DNA of 10,442 bases from Enterobacteriaceae bacterium (lineage in GTDB: Bacteria > Pseudomonadota > Gammaproteobacteria > Enterobacterales > Enterobacteriaceae), in the NCBI GenBank assembly GCA_022712475.1, contig JALAGK010000393.1, positions 1-10,442 on the forward strand. The letters run 5' to 3'. A program made the translations under genes and the position numbers. The notes beneath the pieces are model-generated. The model searched no databases. It saw only the letters and a list, made by a program, of their open reading frames with translations, and had not been told where the DNA came from. Below, one piece after another: positions 7,024-10,442 of the stretch (position 1 is the stretch's first letter; every line of letters starts with the position of its first letter).

Positions 7024-7036
7024 TTGCTTTTTAATT
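7024..7036 (-). promoter_or_regulatory. Ada box upstream of ada
   Basis: Read on the minus strand the site is AAT-TAAAAA-GCAA, matching the AAT-N6-GCAA element bound by methylated Ada at E. coli ada, alkA and aidB. It lies directly between the apbE stop codon (7039-7037) and the ada leader. No convincing -10 hexamer is seen downstream, as expected for an activator-dependent promoter. Confidence 0.7.
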
Positions 7037-8080
7037 TTATTCGCTCAACAAAAAAGTTTTAAACTGCGGTGACATCCAGGTAGAAAACCCGTCGCCTTCT
7101 TTCGTAATGAGGTAAACCGCCAGCCCCTCTTTTAGCGCCACTTCTTTTGCTTTCTGCGTACCCAGCACCATCAACCCGGTATCCCAGCCGTCGGCCTCCA
7201 GCGCCGTTGGCGCGATCACGGTTGCGGATACCAGCTTATGCTGAATCGGCTGCCCGGTGTTAGGGTCAATCACGTGTGAGATGCGCTTACCGTCAAGTTC
7301 ATAGTAATTGCGGTAGCTACCGGAGGTGCTGATGCCATGACCGTTAAGATCAACAATCGCCTGCGCGGCGTTTTCCCTGTCCGTGGGTTTCTGAATGGCG
7401 ACACGCCAGGCTTTACCCTCGGCATTCAGGCCACGAGTTGTGACTGCCCCGCCAACCGAGACCAGGTAACGGCTAATTCCTTCCTGTTCCATCAGGCGCG
7501 CCAGATGATCCGCCGCATAGCCTTCGCCAACGGTCGAGAGATCAACATACAGTTCGGGTAAGTCTTTCTGCAGCCACTGCTGGCCTGCGCTATTAATAGT
7601 ACGCAGATGCTGTAAACCGGTCAGCTTACGTGCAGCATCAATTTGCGCCTGCGTCGGCGTAGCGACTGGCTGTTTTTCCGGGCCAAAGCCCCACAGGTTG
7701 ACCAGGGGTCCAACGGTAATGTCCATTGCGCCATGGGTTTTATCACCAATACGCAGTGACAGCGTCACAATATCACTCATCGCCTCGCTCACCGGCCACG
7801 GCGTGGTGCCGCGCGACTGGTTAAAGCGTGACAATGCAGAGTCCGACTTCCAGGTTGAGAGCTCTCTGTCGTCGGCATCAAGCTGCGCCTGGATTTTTTC
7901 ACGCAACTCAGGCCCGCGCGCTTTATCAACACCCGCCATGCTGGCGCGCCAGTAGGTACCCATCGTTTTGCCTTCCAGCACCAGCGCCTGCTTTGGGGCT
8001 GACGGTGTAGTATTGTCACAGCCTACTATCAACAGTGCTGCCGCCGCTAACAAACCATAGCGAATTACTCTCAGACTCAT
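7037..8080 (-). CDS. apbE: ApbE FAD:protein FMN transferase lipoprotein
   Basis: The 347-residue protein matches E. coli ApbE (351). ApbE transfers FMN from FAD onto threonines of target proteins such as Na+-NQR and Rnf subunits in the periplasm. The signal peptide ends in lipobox IVGC with C21, and D22 at +2 is the inner-membrane retention signal. Conserved blocks include LEGKTMGT at 35-42, TSGSYRNYYE at 252-261, SHVIDPNTG at 268-276 and EADGWDTGLM at 295-304, the last two in the Mg2+/FAD-binding region. I chose the ATG at 8080, with GAGGAA 6 nt upstream; the frame extends 16 codons further but lacks a better site. As in E. coli it lies just upstream of ada, but the gene before it here is not ompC. 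Confidence 0.95.
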   Translation of the reverse strand: MSLRVIRYGLLAAAALLIVGCDNTTPSAPKQALVLEGKTMGTYWRASMAGVDKARGPELREKIQAQLDADDRELSTWKSDSALSRFNQSRGTTPWPVSEAMSDIVTLSLRIGDKTHGAMDITVGPLVNLWGFGPEKQPVATPTQAQIDAARKLTGLQHLRTINSAGQQWLQKDLPELYVDLSTVGEGYAADHLARLMEQEGISRYLVSVGGAVTTRGLNAEGKAWRVAIQKPTDRENAAQAIVDLNGHGISTSGSYRNYYELDGKRISHVIDPNTGQPIQHKLVSATVIAPTALEADGWDTGLMVLGTQKAKEVALKEGLAVYLITKEGDGFSTWMSPQFKTFLLSE

Positions 8081-8167
8081 GTTCGTTTCCTCAAATTCAG
8101 TGCGCGGCAAGGGTACAACAAAACGCACAGGCTGTGGCGAGAAGCGTGTACTGGTTTAGCTTACAGC

Positions 8168-8198
8168 AAAGAAAGCCCCCCGCAGACGACCGGGAGGC
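8168..8198 (-). terminator. Rho-independent terminator candidate upstream of apbE
   Basis: On the minus strand GCCTCCCG (8198-8191) pairs with CGGGGGGC (8182-8175) with one mismatch around an 8-nt loop, followed by the T-rich tail TTTCTTT (8174-8168). It lies about 150 nt after the oxidoreductase stop, which is far for that gene. It may be an ancestral terminator of whatever preceded apbE. Confidence 0.55.
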
Positions 8199-8240
8199 AA
8201 TGTTTTGGTAACGTAAATTATTTCGATGAACCGCGTTTTA

Positions 8241-8258
8241 ACAGGCATTACAGCCTGT
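8241..8258. repeat. Short inverted repeat in the apbE upstream spacer
   Basis: ACAGGC and GCCTGT flank ATTACA, a perfect 6-bp stem with a 6-nt loop. It is flanked by TTTT on the plus strand at both sides. It could be a weak terminator or a regulator-binding site; nothing else is evident. Confidence 0.35.
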
Positions 8259-8283
8259 GTTTTGTCACTGTTCTATGGCGAGA

Positions 8284-8319
8284 TAAAGCAAAGGCGAGCA
8301 AATCCTCACTTTTGCTTTA
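8284..8319 (-). terminator. Stem-loop just after the oxidoreductase gene, terminator candidate
   Basis: TAAAGCAAA (8284-8292) and TTTGCTTTA (8311-8319) form a perfect 9-bp inverted repeat. The interior can add GAG/CTC pairing. On the minus strand the hairpin ends in TTTA and begins 30 nt after the oxidoreductase stop. This is the right place for the operon terminator, although the stem is AT-rich. Confidence 0.42.
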
Positions 8320-8349
8320 AACAGACTGAGCAGCGCGCACCCAGGAAAA

Positions 8350-9117
8350 TTAAATACCGCTAAACCAGTTATAGCCCTGATCTTCCCAGTACCCGCCGGG
8401 GTTGGTATCACTGACAAAAATTGCAGCGATATGCTTGGCATTTTTAAACCCGAGCTTGGTCGGCACACGCAGCCGTAAAGGATAACCGTATTCTGCGGGT
8501 AAGGCTTTGCCTGCAAAGTCCAGCGCAAGGATAGTTTGCGGATGCAGCGCAGTGGCCATATCAACACTGGAGTAATAACGGTCAGCGCATTTAAAACCCA
8601 CGTAGCGAGCATTAAGATCGGCGCCAATATGCTGCAGGAACAGTTTCAAGGGTATTCCTGACCACTGTCCTATAGCGCTCCAGCCCTCAATGCAGATTAA
8701 ACGCGTAATCTGGCTTTGTTGCGGAAGGCGCTGTAATTGCGCCAGTGTCCAGGGCGCTTTCTTCTCAACTTTGCCAGAGACTTCCAGCTGGTAATCGGCA
8801 AGCTCGACCTCGGGTGCATTATATTGCGGATAAAACGCGTTAAAGGGAAAAGGATCGGTTATCTGATCTGGCCTATAGGTCTGCGCCAGACGCTGACCGC
8901 TGAATAACCAGGACTGAACCCGATCATTCCAGCGCGACATTGCCCACAGGACCTTATCCACGCTATCGCCATCCTGCATATTACACCCTGAGAGCATCGC
9001 CACCCCGCCCAGAGTCAAACCAGAGCGAAGCAACAGACGACGCTGAAGATTGACCAACTGCTTTTTCTGTGCCGGCTCCAGTACAGGTGAGCGGCGCACT
9101 GCGTTGTTATCCTTCAC
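8350..9117 (-). CDS. Molybdopterin-dependent oxidoreductase (sulfite oxidase/MsrP fold), Tat lipoprotein
   Basis: The 255-residue product has the SUOX-fold molybdopterin domain (about 105-250). C142 in ICIEGWSAIGQW is placed like the molybdenum-ligand cysteine of MsrP/sulfite oxidase. GYPLRLRVPTKLGFKNAKHI at 211-230 is the conserved cofactor-binding stretch. The N-terminus has twin arginines (QRRLLLRSG, 25-33), a hydrophobic segment and a lipobox LSGC ending at C45, predicting Tat export of the folded enzyme and lipid anchoring. The start is GTG at 9117, with AGGAGG 6 nt upstream, overlapping the cytochrome gene by 11 nt. It is much shorter than MsrP (334 residues) and its partner is not MsrQ, so the substrate is unknown. 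Electrons probably pass between the enzyme and the adjacent b-type cytochrome. Confidence 0.85.
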   Translation of the reverse strand: MKDNNAVRRSPVLEPAQKKQLVNLQRRLLLRSGLTLGGVAMLSGCNMQDGDSVDKVLWAMSRWNDRVQSWLFSGQRLAQTYRPDQITDPFPFNAFYPQYNAPEVELADYQLEVSGKVEKKAPWTLAQLQRLPQQSQITRLICIEGWSAIGQWSGIPLKLFLQHIGADLNARYVGFKCADRYYSSVDMATALHPQTILALDFAGKALPAEYGYPLRLRVPTKLGFKNAKHIAAIFVSDTNPGGYWEDQGYNWFSGI

Positions 9118-9715
9118 GTTTGCCTCCTGACAACATGGCCCAGAGTGTAGACGGAACAATTATCACCATCAGTACATGGATAATCACAAAAAGCCCAATC
9201 CCGGACATGGCAAAAAAGTGAACGTAACGGGCGGTATCAAAACCTCCAAACACAGCGACCAGCCAGTAAAGTTGCACCGGTTTCCAGATAGCCAGCCCCG
9301 AACACACCAGCAACAGCCCAAGCCCCAACACGCCCAGGTACATCAGCTTTTGTATGGCGTTGTAATGACCGTGACGGTGGCGCAAGCGCAGCGTGAACGT
9401 CAGTCGAATATCACGCCACAACGCAGACAGACTTAGCGGTAGCAGATCGTGTCGTAGATGCCCACTAGCCAGGCTCCAGAGCAGATAACACAGGGCATTG
9501 AGGGCCAACAGCCACATCAACGCCAGATGCCAGCCAATGGCGCCTCCCAGCCAACCGCCCAGGGTGACAGAGGCCGGGAAGCGAAAGTCGAAAAGTGGCG
9601 AGGCGTTGTAAATTTCCCAGCCACTCATAAACAGACCCGTCATGGTGGCCAGATTCACCCAATGGGTGATTCTTACCGGCAAGCGATGTACCGGTCGTGA
9701 TGCGCATGCTTTCAT
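9107..9715 (-). CDS. Four-helix b-type cytochrome (cytochrome b561/COG4117-like) membrane subunit
   Basis: The 202-residue protein has four membrane helices (about 15-33, 55-83, 122-145 and 163-190). Histidines suited to bind two b hemes are H18 (RITHW), H63 (GWHLALMW), H166 (YVHFF) and H180 (IIHVL). This resembles the cytochrome subunits of Ni/Fe hydrogenases, formate dehydrogenases and thiosulfate reductases, which carry electrons between quinones and periplasmic enzymes. I chose the ATG at 9715 because AGGGGG lies 5 nt upstream. A GTG at 9733 would overlap the previous stop as GTGA and add six residues. The 11-nt overlap with the following oxidoreductase implies coupled translation and a complex between the two products. 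Confidence 0.85.
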   Translation of the reverse strand: MKACASRPVHRLPVRITHWVNLATMTGLFMSGWEIYNASPLFDFRFPASVTLGGWLGGAIGWHLALMWLLALNALCYLLWSLASGHLRHDLLPLSLSALWRDIRLTFTLRLRHRHGHYNAIQKLMYLGVLGLGLLLVCSGLAIWKPVQLYWLVAVFGGFDTARYVHFFAMSGIGLFVIIHVLMVIIVPSTLWAMLSGGKREG

Positions 9716-9729
9716 CCTCGCCCCCTGCT

Positions 9730-10353
9730 TCACATCGGCGGTACCGTACCGTTTTCACCGGCGGAAATACGGGTCGCGACACGTTCGCCATTCTCATCAG
9801 TGGCAGAAAACAGCACGATATGCGTACCCGGTTTCAACAGACTGCGATCGCCTGGGTTGATAGTCACTATCGGCGTATCTTCCGGTACGATGACGGTTTT
9901 CTGCTGATTGTTGTAATTGACCGTCAGAGTACGGCCATTCGCGTTGACCAACTTACCGATGGTGCCATTGGTCATGGTATTGATCTTACCGTCAGCCGAT
10001 TCCCAGGGTGAGTGGCCTTCTCCTGTGCCACGCAGGCTGGCTGCAAACACATGGACTTCAAGCGCTTTTAAGCTGCCATCAGCCTGAGGTACTGCTGCAG
10101 TACCAATAAAACTATCTGGCTTGATATCTGATGCATTGCCCTTAGACACACTAAACACCTGCGTTTTGTCATTGAGTTTGACGTTAACCTTCTCACCCTT
10201 GCGGTCAGTAACGTGCAGTTGTGTTTCAGAGACCTTCTCCACCGTACCGCGTAAAGGCGCGAGGGCTTTTCCTGACGTCTGGGCGACAGCCATACCGCTG
10301 CACAGCATCAGCGAGGACAACAGTAAACCGGCAAGGCGATGACGTGTATGCAT
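9730..10353 (-). CDS. Exported protein with duplicated DUF5666-like beta domain
   Basis: The 207-residue product has a Sec signal peptide (1-24, basic start, cut after AVA before Q25). The mature part is a tandem repeat: residues 35-103 begin RGTVEKV and residues 129-198 begin NGTIGKL. Each has alternating beta-strand patterns (VKLNDKTQVF matching VIVPEDTPIV, and DIKPDSFIGTA matching LLKPGTHIVLF). This resembles DUF5666-type OB-like domains, whose function is not established. No Cys lies in the mature part and no catalytic motif is evident. The ATG at 10353 has AGGAG 6 nt upstream; the in-frame extension of 29 codons covers promoter DNA and is rejected. It is the first gene of the three-gene operon, so a periplasmic accessory or binding role for the redox pair is inferred. 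Confidence 0.75.
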   Translation of the reverse strand: MHTRHRLAGLLLSSLMLCSGMAVAQTSGKALAPLRGTVEKVSETQLHVTDRKGEKVNVKLNDKTQVFSVSKGNASDIKPDSFIGTAAVPQADGSLKALEVHVFAASLRGTGEGHSPWESADGKINTMTNGTIGKLVNANGRTLTVNYNNQQKTVIVPEDTPIVTINPGDRSLLKPGTHIVLFSATDENGERVATRISAGENGTVPPM

Positions 10354-10379
10354 AATATTCTCCTGTAGTCGTTTTCCAC

Positions 10380-10394
10380 TTAAGCATGGCTTAA
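10380..10394. repeat. Inverted repeat in the redox-operon leader
   Basis: TTAAGC (10380-10385) and GCTTAA (10389-10394) are separated by ATG. It lies 27-41 nt upstream of the DUF5666-like start codon, near the expected -10/transcription start. It could be an operator or a leader hairpin. Confidence 0.3.
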
Positions 10395-10421
10395 CGACCA
10401 GGACAGCACCATGTCGGTTCC

Positions 10422-10437
10422 ATGACATTAATGTCAT
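10422..10437. promoter_or_regulatory. Perfect 16-bp palindrome resembling a CusR/HprR-type operator
   Basis: ATGACATTAATGTCAT is self-complementary. It fits the CusR-type box ATGACAA-NN-TTGTCAT at all but the two innermost specified bases. Its centre is about 76 bp upstream of the start codon of the first operon gene, suited to an OmpR-family response regulator acting near -45. In E. coli the related regulator HprR (YedW), which shares this kind of box with CusR, controls msrPQ. Identity of the regulator is inferred only. Confidence 0.5.
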
Positions 10438-10442
10438 CAAGC

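Larger units (their letters stand above)
8081..8349. other. Intergenic spacer between the redox operon and apbE
   Basis: This 269-nt gap holds no convincing gene. It contains three inverted repeats (8168-8198, 8241-8258, 8284-8319) and must carry the apbE promoter, though I see no strong -35/-10 pair. In E. coli the same position upstream of apbE holds the 3' flank of ompC. Confidence 0.7.

Noticed and set aside
8081..8128. 16-codon N-terminal extension of apbE
   Set aside because: It would push the lipoprotein signal inward, and the internal ATG at 8080 has a good GAGGAA site and matches the E. coli start.
9118..9159. 14-codon N-terminal extension of the molybdenum oxidoreductase
   Set aside because: It lies inside the cytochrome gene without a ribosome site, while GTG at 9117 has AGGAGG at ideal spacing.
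8350..9715. Calling the pair msrP-msrQ
   Set aside because: The enzyme is about 80 residues shorter than MsrP, carries a lipobox, and the cytochrome has four helices with a different histidine pattern from MsrQ.

Overview
The window looks like a chromosomal segment from an enterobacterium (Enterobacteriaceae, relative of Escherichia/Enterobacter/Citrobacter/Cronobacter). Four consecutive minus-strand genes, apbE-ada-alkB-yojI, have the order and near full-length protein resemblance of the E. coli ompC-apbE-ada-alkB-yojI locus, judged from memory of the E. coli proteins. The genus cannot be fixed from the sequence alone.

Layout from left to right. At 1-124 there is an intergenic stretch with a good CRP-type operator and possibly the start of a divergent gene running off the left edge. 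At 125-1600 (+) lies a SulP-family anion transporter. It converges on an MgtE magnesium transporter (1631-3067, -) across one perfect bidirectional terminator. From 3068 to 3523 there is a structured mgtE leader with a 39-codon ORF overlapping the mgtE start, a REP-like element, and a 28-codon plus-strand ORF with a good ribosome binding site and a sigma-S-like -10 element. From 3524 to 8080 (-) are yojI (ABC exporter), alkB and ada (alkylation repair, two genes 2 nt apart, Ada box upstream) and apbE (flavin transferase lipoprotein). From 8081 to 8349 there is a hairpin-rich spacer. From 8350 to 10353 (-) lies a tightly packed three-gene operon: an exported protein with a duplicated DUF5666-like domain, a four-helix b-type cytochrome, and a sulfite-oxidase-fold molybdopterin oxidoreductase with a Tat plus lipobox signal. 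A perfect 16-bp palindrome close to the CusR/HprR copper/peroxide response box sits upstream of it.

How the genes fit together. Ada senses methylated DNA, activates its own operon and co-produces AlkB. YojI is a membrane exporter that follows alkB but probably has its own control. The right-hand operon looks like a periplasmic redox module: the cytochrome would pass quinol electrons to the molybdenum enzyme, and the DUF5666-like protein is an accessory of unknown role. It occupies the position where ompC lies in E. coli. The left part (SulP and MgtE) is likewise not part of the E. coli arrangement next to yojI, so the conserved apbE-yojI block is flanked on both sides by lineage-specific genes.

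The most novel-looking elements are the mgtE leader ORF, the 28-codon ORF, and the redox operon with its palindrome. No RNA genes, insertion sequences, phage genes or CRISPR arrays were seen.
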